Source: Streptomyces caniferus (GTDB lineage Bacteria; Actinomycetota; Actinomycetes; Streptomycetales; Streptomycetaceae). From it: 64,000 nt of DNA. A program made the translations under genes and the position numbers. The notes beneath the pieces were generated by a model, which saw only the letters and a list, made by a program, of their open reading frames with translations, had not been told where the DNA came from and ran no database searches. The DNA is taken from positions 269,190 to 333,189 of the forward strand of contig NZ_BLIN01000007.1 of NCBI RefSeq assembly GCF_009811555.1, given 5' to 3'. Positions 26,845 through 35,011 of the stretch are shown here, piece after piece. The number at the start of each line of letters is the position of its first letter. Within the stretch, counting starts at the first letter, position 1.

Positions 26845-28113
26845 TCAGCCCGTCGTCTCGACGAGAGGGAGCCGGCGGCGCGCGGGGACCCGGGAGACCA
26901 GCTGCTGCTCCTGGGCGAGTTCGCGGGCGAAGCAGCCGTCCTTGTAGACGCCGGAGAGGCGCTTGTTGGTGAACGCCTCGATGGCCGCGTGGTCGAACTC
27001 CAGGTCGTAGCGGACGTCTTCGCCCCCGTCGGCGACCGTGCGGACGAGGATGCCCAGGTGCGGCTCGAAGGTGTTGACGCAGCCGACGATGTCACCGATC
27101 TTCTCGCGGCGCCCGTCCGCGGACTCCGACAGCACGCTCTCCTGAGTGGGGATGGCGGCGAACAGCTGGCGGCCGGCCCGGCACCAGCCGACATGCCCGG
27201 GGAACCCCATGGCCTTGATCCCGAAGGTCCCGAAGTCCTCGCTCACGCCGAGCTGGAAGCTCAGCTCGACGTTCTCGTGCAGCCACTTGAAGTCGCGGTA
27301 GGCCTGCTCGATCTCCTCGTAGCTGAGCTGGAGTTCGGGGTGCCGGCCGCCGTGGTCGGAGAAGTTGTTGAAGCGGACCGTGTCGACGCCCAGCTTGTTG
27401 AAGTAGTGGGCGTAGCGCTCCAGGGACCGGCGGCCGTGGTTGTGCCGGCCGATGGTGACGCCGATGTTGACCCGGAAGGCGTCCGACCGGTCGGCGTCCG
27501 CGGGAAGCGTGCTGCGGTAGTGGTCGTTGTAGTGGTCGATCCGGCGCAGCACCTCCTCCGTGTTCGCCCCGCTGAAGACGCCCTTGATCGGGTAGCTGCC
27601 GTCGTCGATGACGGCCAGGTCCTCGTCGATGACGCCGTGGTAGGTGATGGAGATGGTGCCGTAGCCGTTGACCCGGGCGAGGTCGAGAAGCTCCAGGTAG
27701 TTGTCGGCGAGCAGCGGGCGGCCGCTGGTCCAGGCGTCGCCCTTCTCCATGGTCTCGGTGGGCTTGTGGTCGGATTCCTGCCGGAACTCACGGTTGTTGG
27801 CGGGCCCGTAGATGCGCATGAACTCACCGTCGTACGCGAAGCTGTCCACGTACCGCGGGTAGACGTGGTAGCCGTGTGACTGGAGGCCGGAGAGGATCCG
27901 GGGGCCTTCCTCCATGGCGAACGACTTGTCGTAGACCTTCTCGTAGTTGACGAACCAACAGTGCGTACATTTCTGTCCGCAGGTGTTCTTTCCGACCTTG
28001 GTGTCCAGGTCGAGGTAGATGTGGATCTCCTCGGGCTTGATCTCCTGGAACGGCGTCGTGAACGGCGCGTCTCCGTGGAAATCGTAGGAAATCGGCGCGT
28101 TGTCGGCAGGCAT
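26845..28113 (-). CDS. Radical SAM protein with a C-terminal Cys-containing (twitch/SPASM-like) region
   Basis: A 422-residue radical SAM enzyme. The [4Fe-4S] motif C-x3-C-x2-C is Cys45, Cys49, Cys52 in KNTCGQKCTHCWF; the beta-strand region after it includes SFAYDGEFMRIYGP and ISITYHGVIDEDLAVI. Further Cys residues lie in the C-terminal third (VGWCRAGRQLFAAIP, IVGCVNTFEP, KDGCFAREL), spaced as expected for an auxiliary cluster. I do not recognise a characterised subfamily. It is the first gene of the coupled run, with GGGGGGAA before its ATG at 28113. It probably performs the key C-H or C-S chemistry of the pathway. Confidence 0.9.
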   Translation of the reverse strand: MPADNAPISYDFHGDAPFTTPFQEIKPEEIHIYLDLDTKVGKNTCGQKCTHCWFVNYEKVYDKSFAMEEGPRILSGLQSHGYHVYPRYVDSFAYDGEFMRIYGPANNREFRQESDHKPTETMEKGDAWTSGRPLLADNYLELLDLARVNGYGTISITYHGVIDEDLAVIDDGSYPIKGVFSGANTEEVLRRIDHYNDHYRSTLPADADRSDAFRVNIGVTIGRHNHGRRSLERYAHYFNKLGVDTVRFNNFSDHGGRHPELQLSYEEIEQAYRDFKWLHENVELSFQLGVSEDFGTFGIKAMGFPGHVGWCRAGRQLFAAIPTQESVLSESADGRREKIGDIVGCVNTFEPHLGILVRTVADGGEDVRYDLEFDHAAIEAFTNKRLSGVYKDGCFARELAQEQQLVSRVPARRRLPLVETTG

Positions 28114-28242
28114 GGTTCCCCCCAGGGCGTGGTCGAGTCGTGTGACGAGTGATGAGAGAGGTACGGCTGTGATCGGCCTGGGGGTGGGGGGTGCCCTGTG
28201 GCAGGGCGGCCTCGGGCCGAAGTGCGTGAGTGGTGGTGCGTG

Positions 28243-29529
28243 TTACGCGACGGGTGCGGGCTGTGTGACGGTGCGCGGCGGGGCCGTCCTGTCCGGCGGA
28301 GCGGCGTCGGGCTGCGCGGGGGAGCGGGCTCCCGCGACGGTGCGCGCCGATGGCACGGGGGCGTCGGGTCGTGTGGTGACGATGGGCAACGCCGTCAGCT
28401 CGGCCACCGCCGCCACGCACGCCGCCGCGTCCGCGGCGGTGACGACGGCCGTGCCCAGGCGGTCGGTGGAGGACCTGAGCGGGCGGACCGGGTCGCCGGG
28501 CTCCACGGTGACCTCCCACTCCACGATCGTTCCGTGGGCCAGTGACGGTGGTGGGGCGACGGCGGTGACCGTGCCGGGCGGTGCGGTGAAGAAGACGGTC
28601 GCGGCCGTGGCGGCCGTGGCCTGCCCGCGCGGCACTCCCGCGCCGACCGCCCATCCGAGGGCGGCGACCCGCCAGTCGATGCCCGTGGTGAGCCGCACCA
28701 GGTCGGCGATGCCGTCGCCACCGAGGCGGTTGTGCGTCTCGATCACGATGACGCGGTCGCCGTCCACCTTGACCTCGGTGTGGCTCGGCCCGTCCGTCAG
28801 CCCGAGGGCGTCGAGCAGCTGTCCGACCGCCTCCTCGACCCGGGCCCGCCCGCGGGCGTCCAGGGCCGGCGGCGGCATCATGTGGCTGACCTCGACGAAG
28901 CTGCCCGCCGTTCCCTTCTGGGCGATGCCGACGACGGTGTGCCGGCCGCCGGCGGACAGCGTCTCCACGCTGAACTCCAGCCCGCCGACGAAGGCTTCCA
29001 GCAGGGTGCCGGCGGTCCGGCGGTCCGCCGGCAGGTCCGCCGCACGGTCCAGCAGGGCGACGGCAATGCTGCCGACGCCGCTGACGGGCTTGGCCACCAC
29101 GGGGGTGTGCCCGGCGAACAGCCGGGCCACCGCGTCCGGGTCGCCGCCGGAGGCGAAGGCCGGGTTCAGATGTGGCGCCTTGCGTGCGAGGACCCGCCGC
29201 ATCTCCAGCTTGTCGCGGGTGTGCCGGACGACTGCGGGGGCGACCCCCCGCACGCCGAGCCGCTCCGCCGCCGCGGCCGCCGGCTCCAGACCGAGCTCGG
29301 TGAGCGAGACGACGGCGGTGGGCGACAACGGCTTGAGCACCTCGTCGACGAACGCGAGGAAGGCCGGGCCGTCGTGGAAGTCGACGGTGTGCACCTGCCG
29401 TGTGCCCGGCGTCCGGTCGTTCCGGTCCAGGGCCGGGGCCCCGGGCAGTTGTACATGAAGGAGATCACCGGGGAGAGCCTCGGCCGCTCGCGCGACCGTC
29501 GGATTGGCACCGATGACCACCAGGGTCAC
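28243..29529 (-). CDS. ATP-grasp ligase (cluster ligase B, BacD-like)
   Basis: A 428-residue ATP-grasp protein of the L-amino-acid-ligase type. An N-terminal Rossmann-like domain (MTLVVIGANPTVARAAEAL) leads to HTPVVAKPVSGVGSIAVALLDRAA (ATP-binding Lys), LLEAFVGGLEFSVETLSAGG and the Mg-binding region HTEVKVDGDRVIVIETHNRLGGDGIADLV. The last about 45 residues are Pro/Ala/Thr-rich and disordered. It reads from a GTG with a weak ribosome site (AGAAAG) and precedes the radical SAM gene by 129 bp. With ligase A it gives two distinct amide-forming enzymes in one locus. Confidence 0.88.
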   Translation of the reverse strand: MTLVVIGANPTVARAAEALPGDLLHVQLPGAPALDRNDRTPGTRQVHTVDFHDGPAFLAFVDEVLKPLSPTAVVSLTELGLEPAAAAAERLGVRGVAPAVVRHTRDKLEMRRVLARKAPHLNPAFASGGDPDAVARLFAGHTPVVAKPVSGVGSIAVALLDRAADLPADRRTAGTLLEAFVGGLEFSVETLSAGGRHTVVGIAQKGTAGSFVEVSHMMPPPALDARGRARVEEAVGQLLDALGLTDGPSHTEVKVDGDRVIVIETHNRLGGDGIADLVRLTTGIDWRVAALGWAVGAGVPRGQATAATAATVFFTAPPGTVTAVAPPPSLAHGTIVEWEVTVEPGDPVRPLRSSTDRLGTAVVTAADAAACVAAVAELTALPIVTTRPDAPVPSARTVAGARSPAQPDAAPPDRTAPPRTVTQPAPVA

Positions 29530-30143
29530 GACAAGGTCTTTCTGATGTGCATGCTGCGGTACACGTCTGGCCCCCCGTTTTCTTCAGGTCCGGGAACGCG
29601 TCCGCCGACGGCACCGGGACCACATGAACCGAGCCAACGCCAAACGGGGGCCGCAGCGCGACGACCGACCGTTCGAGTGGCGAGGCGATGACAAGGTCGC
29701 AGCGGTACTCCGCCCCTGTCAACAGACTTGCGCAAAGCTTGACTTGCCGGGAATTCCGCTCTGACCTGCATTTAGTCGCGGGGGCCACAGAATTGACCGA
29801 AACCATGCGATGCCCGCCCCATATCCACCCCTGACGTCTTCCAGCCGATTCCACACCACCCCACACCGCCCGGAACTGAGCAGCAGCACCCGGCGCAAGG
29901 CCCGCTGCGGCAGGTCGGCACACGGGGCACAACGGGCATCCGATGCCCCTCCCGGGGGCTGCTTTCGGACAGGGTGCGACAGCATCCTTGACAGGAGCCA
30001 TCCGTCTCTCCTCTTGGACGGTCACGGCCCCAGGAACCGGAGCGGCTACGCACAAGCGCATGCCTCCGGTTCGCGAGAAGACGCAGTCTCCGTACGGCGA
30101 ACGAGGGGCGCCGCCCCGCCGGGCGGGACCTTGCGGACACCCC
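29530..30143. other. 614-bp spacer, promoter region of the minus-strand cluster
   Basis: No convincing gene. It holds the leader of ligase B, including TTGACA on the minus strand (29722-29717) as a possible -35 element, with no good -10 partner at the right distance. It also contains a locally less GC-rich stretch (29740-29800) that is likely the regulatory region of the metabolite cluster. It ends at the stop of the erythromycin-esterase-like gene. Confidence 0.4.
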
Positions 30144-31361
30144 CTAGTTCTGCGAGACGTCCTTGACGAACAGGATGCCGTCGCAGTCCGCCAGGTGGGC
30201 CGGGGCGAGCGGGGCGTAACCGAACCAGGGGGATACGCGGGGCGCGGGCCATGTGCCGCCGAGGGCGGTGGCCAGCCGCGGGGCGTCGATGACGCAGTGG
30301 TCGTCCGGAAGTGCGTACAGGAGCCCTTCGAGGGTGTCCGGCGGCGGCGTGTCCACTCCCTGGTGCCGGATGGTGCCGAGGGCCGTGGGCACGAAGGAGT
30401 ACCCCTCGCCGAGCCGGGCGCTCACCAGCGCACCGGCGCTCCACCACTCCACCGGCCCCTGCCACATCTGCATCGTGCTCTTCTCCCGTTGGAGATGGGA
30501 GTTGTGGGCGTGGACGAGTGCCGGGCCTCGGGCGGCGGTGGCAAGAAGGTTGTGAGCCATCATCAGATCCCGCAGTGCGCACAGCCGGGTCATGCGGGCC
30601 GCCGAGGTGTCGGCCATCCAGTGGTGGTAGCGCAGCAGGCCGGTCGCGGTGCGCCCGTACAGGCGCGCCCTGTCCCAGTCGTCCCGCGAGGTCTCCGTGA
30701 TCAGGTGGGGTATCTGGGTGTCGAGCAGCGCCACCAGGTCGTCGGCGAGCAGCCGCAGTTGGCCGGCCTCGGCCGACTGCCCCACGGACCGGGCGGGGTC
30801 CATCATCGCTTCGGGGTGGGTCCACCGGCCGTCGGCGCCGAGCAGGCGGTCGAGCGTTTCCCCGGTGCAGGGGAGCAGGTCCGCGTCCACCCGGGGCGAG
30901 AGGTAGCCGTGGAGTGCGGTGAGGGCCTGCCGGGGACTCGCGGCGTGGGTGATCTCCAGCGGGCCGTCGAAGCCGGCGAAGCGGAGCCGCTCGGACGCGG
31001 GCCGTTCGTCGTTGTCGGCGCGGACGTTGTAGGCGCGCATCCAGCGCACCAGCTCGCGGTTGGCCGCGGACGCACCGAAACCGTGGCTGAATCCATGCTC
31101 CATGACCTCGTCGAGAGTGCCCGTGCCCGAGGTGACGTAGTCGTCCACGACCAGGCCCCGCAGGCAGTCGCTCTCGATCGTGATCGTCCGGTAGCCCTCC
31201 TGCTCGACGAGCTGCCGGAAGAGCTCGTTGCGCAGGTCGAGCAGAGCGTCCTCACCGTGGGTCGGCTCGCCCAGGGCGAGCAGTTGCGGCCGGACCGGGA
31301 GCAGCCCCATGACGGCAGCGGCCTCGACGGCATGGACGGTGTCCTTGATGTCAGTAGCCAT
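30144..31361 (-). CDS. Erythromycin esterase family protein
   Basis: A 405-residue member of the erythromycin-esterase (EreA/EreB-like) family. Visible family features are LALGEPTHGEDALLDLRNELFRQLVE (catalytic His region), TITIESDCLRGLVVDDYV (Glu), FAGFDGPLEIT, and VHAHNSHLQREK (His) followed by a YSFVPTALG-type strand. Known members hydrolyse macrolide lactones or use the same His/Glu chemistry on other esters. The ATG at 31361 (MATDIKDT) was chosen over a codon 20 residues upstream that overlaps the divergent regulator promoter. It is divergent from a TioE-type regulator, suggesting inducible detoxification. Confidence 0.85.
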   Translation of the reverse strand: MATDIKDTVHAVEAAAVMGLLPVRPQLLALGEPTHGEDALLDLRNELFRQLVEQEGYRTITIESDCLRGLVVDDYVTSGTGTLDEVMEHGFSHGFGASAANRELVRWMRAYNVRADNDERPASERLRFAGFDGPLEITHAASPRQALTALHGYLSPRVDADLLPCTGETLDRLLGADGRWTHPEAMMDPARSVGQSAEAGQLRLLADDLVALLDTQIPHLITETSRDDWDRARLYGRTATGLLRYHHWMADTSAARMTRLCALRDLMMAHNLLATAARGPALVHAHNSHLQREKSTMQMWQGPVEWWSAGALVSARLGEGYSFVPTALGTIRHQGVDTPPPDTLEGLLYALPDDHCVIDAPRLATALGGTWPAPRVSPWFGYAPLAPAHLADCDGILFVKDVSQN

Positions 31362-31419
31362 GCCGTAAACGGTATCGTTGAACCCTCGGTTGAAACTTTT
31401 CCTCGATCTCGGCGGTTCC
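31362..31419. promoter_or_regulatory. 58-bp divergent control region between esterase and TioE-type regulator
   Basis: Both promoters must fit in this 58-bp gap. It contains GTTGAA twice (31378-31383 and 31390-31395, 12 bp apart), a spacing of about one helical turn that would suit a MerR-type dimer. A shared operator controlling both directions is inferred. Confidence 0.45.
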
Positions 31420-32169
31420 ATGGCGCGAAACCCTCAAAACGGCGAACGCCTCAGGCCGGTTGACCTGGCGCGCGGGCACGGTCTGTCCACGCAGGCGATC
31501 AGGAACTACGAGGAAGCCGGCATCCTTCCGGCCGCCGATCGCACACCCCACGGCTACCGCACCTACACCTCGCTGCACGCGGGAGCCCTGCGCGCGTTCC
31601 TGGCCCTGGTGCCCGGCCACGGCCACCAGACGGCGACGTCGATGATGCGGGCGGTGAACGAGGGCGCGGCCGATGAGGCGTTGCGCCTCATCGACGAGAG
31701 CCACGCCCAGCTCCTCGACGACCGCCGCACCCTCCAGGCAGTGGACAGCGCCCTGCGCGACCTGGAGCCCACGCCGGCGTCCGGGCCTGATGCGGGGCCC
31801 GAACCGGCCGCGGCGTCCGAGGCCGGCGGCACGTTCATCGGGCCGTTGGCGGGGAAGCTCGGCATCCGGCCCGCGACGCTGCGCAAATGGGAGCGCGCCG
31901 GGCTGGTATGCCCGCGCCGCGACCCGGTGACCGGGTACCGCGTCTACCACGAGGCCGACGTACGGGACGCCCGGCTGGCCCATCAGCTCAGGCGAGGCGG
32001 CTACCTGCTGGAGCAGATCGCCCCCCTGCTCGCCCAAGTACGGGCGGCCGGTGGGCTGGAGCCCCTGGAAGGCGCCCTGCGCGACTGGCACGGCCGGCTG
32101 TCCGCCCGCGGGCGGGCGATGCTGACCGGGGCCGCGGAGCTGGAGGCCTACCTCCACGCGCGCGGATGA
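31420..32169 (+). CDS. TioE-family regulator with two MerR-type DNA-binding domains
   Basis: A 249-residue regulator with two MerR winged-helix modules in tandem. The first (residues about 10-75) reads LRPVDLARGHGLSTQAIRNYEEAGILPAADRTPHGYRTY. The second (about 145-215) reads FIGPLAGKLGIRPATLRKWERAGLVCPRRDPVTGYRVYHEADVRDARLAHQLRRGGYLL. This double-MerR layout is that of the TioE family, named from the thiocoraline cluster. It probably controls the divergent esterase gene. The ATG at 31420 was preferred to an upstream in-frame ATG at 31378 that lies in the shared promoter. Confidence 0.85.
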   Translation: MARNPQNGERLRPVDLARGHGLSTQAIRNYEEAGILPAADRTPHGYRTYTSLHAGALRAFLALVPGHGHQTATSMMRAVNEGAADEALRLIDESHAQLLDDRRTLQAVDSALRDLEPTPASGPDAGPEPAAASEAGGTFIGPLAGKLGIRPATLRKWERAGLVCPRRDPVTGYRVYHEADVRDARLAHQLRRGGYLLEQIAPLLAQVRAAGGLEPLEGALRDWHGRLSARGRAMLTGAAELEAYLHARG

Positions 32170-32508
32170 GACGTCGGTCGCCCGCCGTCACCAACGGTTC
32201 CGTCCCGGCTGCCCCTCCGCCGAGGTCGGCCGGGCCCCCCGGAGCCGGCGAGGAGGCGGAAGGTGTACCGGCTCAGCATGTTGCTGCGATGCCGCACGAA
32301 CGGCGCCAGGCGGGACACGTCCCAGGCGGCGGCAGCAGAGTGCAGACCAGTGCCGGCCTGGAGGGGAGCGCCCGCTCGACGGGGCACGGCGCGTGACGTC
32401 CCGCGACGCTGATGGGCCGGGCAGTCGAGGCGGCAGCGGGCCTTGCGGCTTCGCCAGGGCGGAGAACCCGTCCGGGGTGCCATGAGCCGCCCGTCGACGA
32501 CGCCGCGA
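32170..32508. other. 339-bp region with no clear gene
   Basis: No complete gene. The minus strand reads GLHSAAAAWDVSRLAPFVRHRSNMLSRYTFRLLAGSG in the 32240-32345 interval, which looks protein-like and may be the relic of a deleted coding sequence of unknown family. Confidence 0.3.
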
Positions 32509-32772
32509 TCAGGAAGCGACGGTGACGATAGCGGTCAGCCCGTAGTCCAGCTCCGCACCATCGACGAGCAACGCCTCGACCGTGCGTGTACTGGGGTCGA
32601 TGTCGGCCACGATCCCGTGTCCGACGTAGCGGGGGTACCCCGAGGCGCCCGTCTCGCCTGTCGCCTCGACGACCGCCGACCGGACGGCTGAGTCCTCCAC
32701 GGAGGCACCGCCTCTGTCCTCCACGTGTTCGGGGACCAACAAGATCGTGAAGCGCTGCGGCTCTGTAGTCAC
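32509..32772 (-). CDS. Small conserved hypothetical protein (DUF6296-like)
   Basis: An 87-residue protein reading VTTEPQRFTILLVPEHVEDRG and then VVEATGETGASGYPRYVGHGIVADIDPSTRTVEALLVDGAELDYGLT. The ATGE..GYPRY core resembles the short DUF6296 proteins common in Streptomyces, whose function is unknown. The GTG at 32772 is the best start, though GGAG lies unusually close to it. The frame continues 178 codons upstream without other support. The gene is isolated and faces away from the S66 peptidase gene. Confidence 0.5.
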   Translation of the reverse strand: MTTEPQRFTILLVPEHVEDRGGASVEDSAVRSAVVEATGETGASGYPRYVGHGIVADIDPSTRTVEALLVDGAELDYGLTAIVTVAS

Positions 32773-33103
32773 GCTCCGATATTTAAGTGCCTGCGTCACC
32801 AGCCGTGGGACAGGCGCGCGGTATCGCCGTCGCGTATGCGGGCGTTCCGGAAGATCTTCGGTCGGAGAATCAGGGCAGGTGTCCCGGCCGGCGGGCAGCC
32901 CCTGCCCGCGGTCGGCCGTCGAGCAGCAGCAGGCGGGTGCGCCGGCCAGTACGCGGGCCCTCGCGCCCCGGGCCAGCGGTACTCCGCTCCGCTCCATTGC
33001 CGTCCCGCGGGCGATGAGTGCCTGGCCCATCGGATGAGTGCGCGACCTCGTCCGCAGTGAAATGCAGGTGAGTGAGGGGGAGTCGGCCCCTACTCTCCTG
33101 TGA
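32773..33103. other. 331-bp intergenic region, nothing recognised
   Basis: A divergent spacer between the small hypothetical gene and the S66 peptidase gene. No hairpin or coding signal stands out, and the peptidase gene has only a weak ribosome site. Confidence 0.4.
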
Positions 33104-34150
33104 ATGAAGACGTCTGTGTATCCGCCCAAGCCCGTGCCCGGTGACCGGATAGCGGTCATCTCGCCGTCGTCCGGCCTGCCGGGAATTCTTCCGCTTCCGT
33201 ACGAGCTGGGGCTCCGGCGGCTGCGTGCGGACTTCGGGCTGGAACCCGTGGAATATCCGGCCACGCGACGCATGGGGTCCACACCCCAGGAGCGGGCCGA
33301 CGACATTCACGCCGCGTTCGCCGATCCGACCATCAAGGCCGTGATGGCCAGCATCGGTGGTGACGACCAGATCACCGTACTGCCCTTACTGGACCGGGAG
33401 TTGATCCGCGCCCACCCCAAGCCGTTCTTCGGGACCAGCGACAACACCAATCTGCTGATGCTCCTGCACAACCTCGGCATCGTCGGCTATCACGGTGCGT
33501 GTCTGATGACCGAGATCGGCCGCCCGTACGCGCTCCACCCGATGACCGCGGATTCGGTGCGCGCCGCCCTGTTCACCTCCGGCCCCTACGAACTCCGCGC
33601 CCCCGAGCGCTTCGGTGACTCGGGCCGCGACTGGGCGGACCCCGAGACCTTCCGCGTCGAACCGGACTCGGAGCCCGCCGACGGGTGGATCTGGCACCGG
33701 CCCGAACGGGTCGTCGAGGGCCGCTCCTGGGGCGGCAACATCGAAATCCTGTCCTGGTTGCTGATGGCCGACCGTGAGATCGACCGCGACCCCGCCGCGT
33801 ACGACGGCGGCGTCCTGTTCCTCGAGACCTCGGAAGAGCTGCCCGCGGCGGAGGAAGTCTTCTACATCCTGCGCAGCATGGGCGAGCGCGGCCTGCTCGC
33901 CCGCTTCCCCGCCCTGCTGATGGGACGCGCCAAGGCCTGGTCCTTCGACAAGCCGAACGGGCCGGAGGCCAAGCGTCGCTACGTCGTCGAGCAGCGCGAA
34001 GCGGTCCTGCGCGCCTTGGCGGCGTACGCCCCGCAGACGATGGCGGTCTTCGACGTGGACCTCGGCCACACCGATCCCCAGGTGGTGATCCCCTACGGCG
34101 GCACGGTGCGGGTGGACGGGCCGGCCCGGCGGATCACGGTGACGTACTGA
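33104..34150 (+). CDS. S66-family peptidase, LD-carboxypeptidase / MccF-like
   Basis: A 348-residue serine peptidase of family S66. The nucleophile is Ser112 in FFGTSDNTNLLMLLHNLG, the acid is expected around FLETSEELPAAEEVFY, and the catalytic His322 lies in VDLGHTDPQVVIPYGG. The N-terminus is the usual PGDRIAVISPSSGLPG. The family splits into cytoplasmic LD-carboxypeptidases of murein recycling and MccF-type enzymes that cleave toxic peptidyl-nucleotides. The length and the GTSDNTN and GHTDP motifs resemble the MccF branch. It lies about 3.6 kb from the ATP-grasp/radical SAM cluster, so an immunity role is possible but unproven. A strong terminator follows. Confidence 0.88.
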   Translation: MKTSVYPPKPVPGDRIAVISPSSGLPGILPLPYELGLRRLRADFGLEPVEYPATRRMGSTPQERADDIHAAFADPTIKAVMASIGGDDQITVLPLLDRELIRAHPKPFFGTSDNTNLLMLLHNLGIVGYHGACLMTEIGRPYALHPMTADSVRAALFTSGPYELRAPERFGDSGRDWADPETFRVEPDSEPADGWIWHRPERVVEGRSWGGNIEILSWLLMADREIDRDPAAYDGGVLFLETSEELPAAEEVFYILRSMGERGLLARFPALLMGRAKAWSFDKPNGPEAKRRYVVEQREAVLRALAAYAPQTMAVFDVDLGHTDPQVVIPYGGTVRVDGPARRITVTY

Positions 34151-34161
34151 GCCCTCCGCCT

Positions 34162-34197
34162 CGGACGCCGCCGCCGTCGGCTCGGCGGCGGCGTCCG
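34162..34197 (+). terminator. Terminator after the S66 peptidase gene
   Basis: CGGACGCCGCCGCC and GGCGGCGGCGTCCG form a perfect 14-bp stem with an 8-nt loop, 11 bp after the stop. Confidence 0.75.
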
Positions 34198-35011
34198 GAA
34201 CGGTGGGTGCCCGGAGGGCTCTCGGGGCTGGGACTACGGGTCCCCGGCTGCCGCCAGCGGGAGAGGGCCACCAGCCGGTCGAGCGCATGGTGGTCGTACG
34301 GAGACGGTGTCCGGCCTGGTTCCGTTCTCCGGGATGGTGTGCGGGATCTGTCGTCGGCGCAGAAACTCGCGGGATCTCCCGGGACGAGTACGGCCGGTCG
34401 GTCAGGGCGCGGGCGGGCCGGGTGCGTGGGCTGCTGTGATCCGCATGCCAGTTGTCACGCCAGGTCAATCGTGCAGCAGGCGAACCGGACCATCTCGACT
34501 ACGCAACGCCCCTGTGTGACGAGCACGTCCCGGACACGCCATCGGGAGTCACCCGCGGGCCCGCATTCAGTCATCACGTCGCTATTCGCATATTCTTCCG
34601 ATCGCCATTCTCTGGGTGCCTGGGGATTATCAACGGATCCCAGTGGATTCCAGGGTTCTGCTGGTGGCGGTGAGACTCCAGCGCATAGAATATCGCGCGC
34701 TGCTCGCGATGGCGGTCGGCGAGGTCGGCGGTGGGGCGGGGATGCCGTGATTGATCTGCGAAAACACTCACTGCGGGGCGGCGCTGCCCGGGGCTCTGAA
34801 CGCGCGTTCGCTTTTCCTGGTCCACGGCGCTTACGGCTGGTCCACGATTTCGCTGAAAGATCATGAAAAGGCGGTCCACGTAGCAGCAGTGGCCGCCTTT
34901 TTCCTATTCCGTGGCGTTCGCGACGGGCTTCCGCTCCTGGGGTCAGGAAGCGGACGTCCGCGAGAAGCGGTCGCTTCGTTTCACGACAAGAGAAGTGTGG
35001 AGTGTGATGCC
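34198..35011 (+). other. Long non-coding leader region of the surface-protein gene
   Basis: About 800 bp without a convincing gene. The section 34560-34720 is clearly less GC-rich than its surroundings. Near its end is an intrinsic-type hairpin with a T-run (34866-34902). The downstream gene frame stays open back to 34751, but the ATG at 35012 begins the signal peptide. Confidence 0.45.
34866..34902 (+). terminator. Rho-independent-type hairpin with T-tract upstream of the surface-protein gene
   Basis: AAAAGGCGGTCCAC pairs with GTGGCCGCC (one bulged base) and is followed directly by TTTTT. U-tract terminators are uncommon in Streptomyces. It sits 110 bp before a start codon and not behind any gene, so it may end a short leader RNA or act as an attenuator. 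Confidence 0.5.

Noticed and set aside
29530..30143. Precursor peptide for a RiPP modified by the radical SAM enzyme
   Set aside because: I looked for a short ORF with a ribosome site near the radical SAM gene here and in 28114-28242; none was convincing, and the ATP-grasp ligases point to free amino-acid-type substrates instead.
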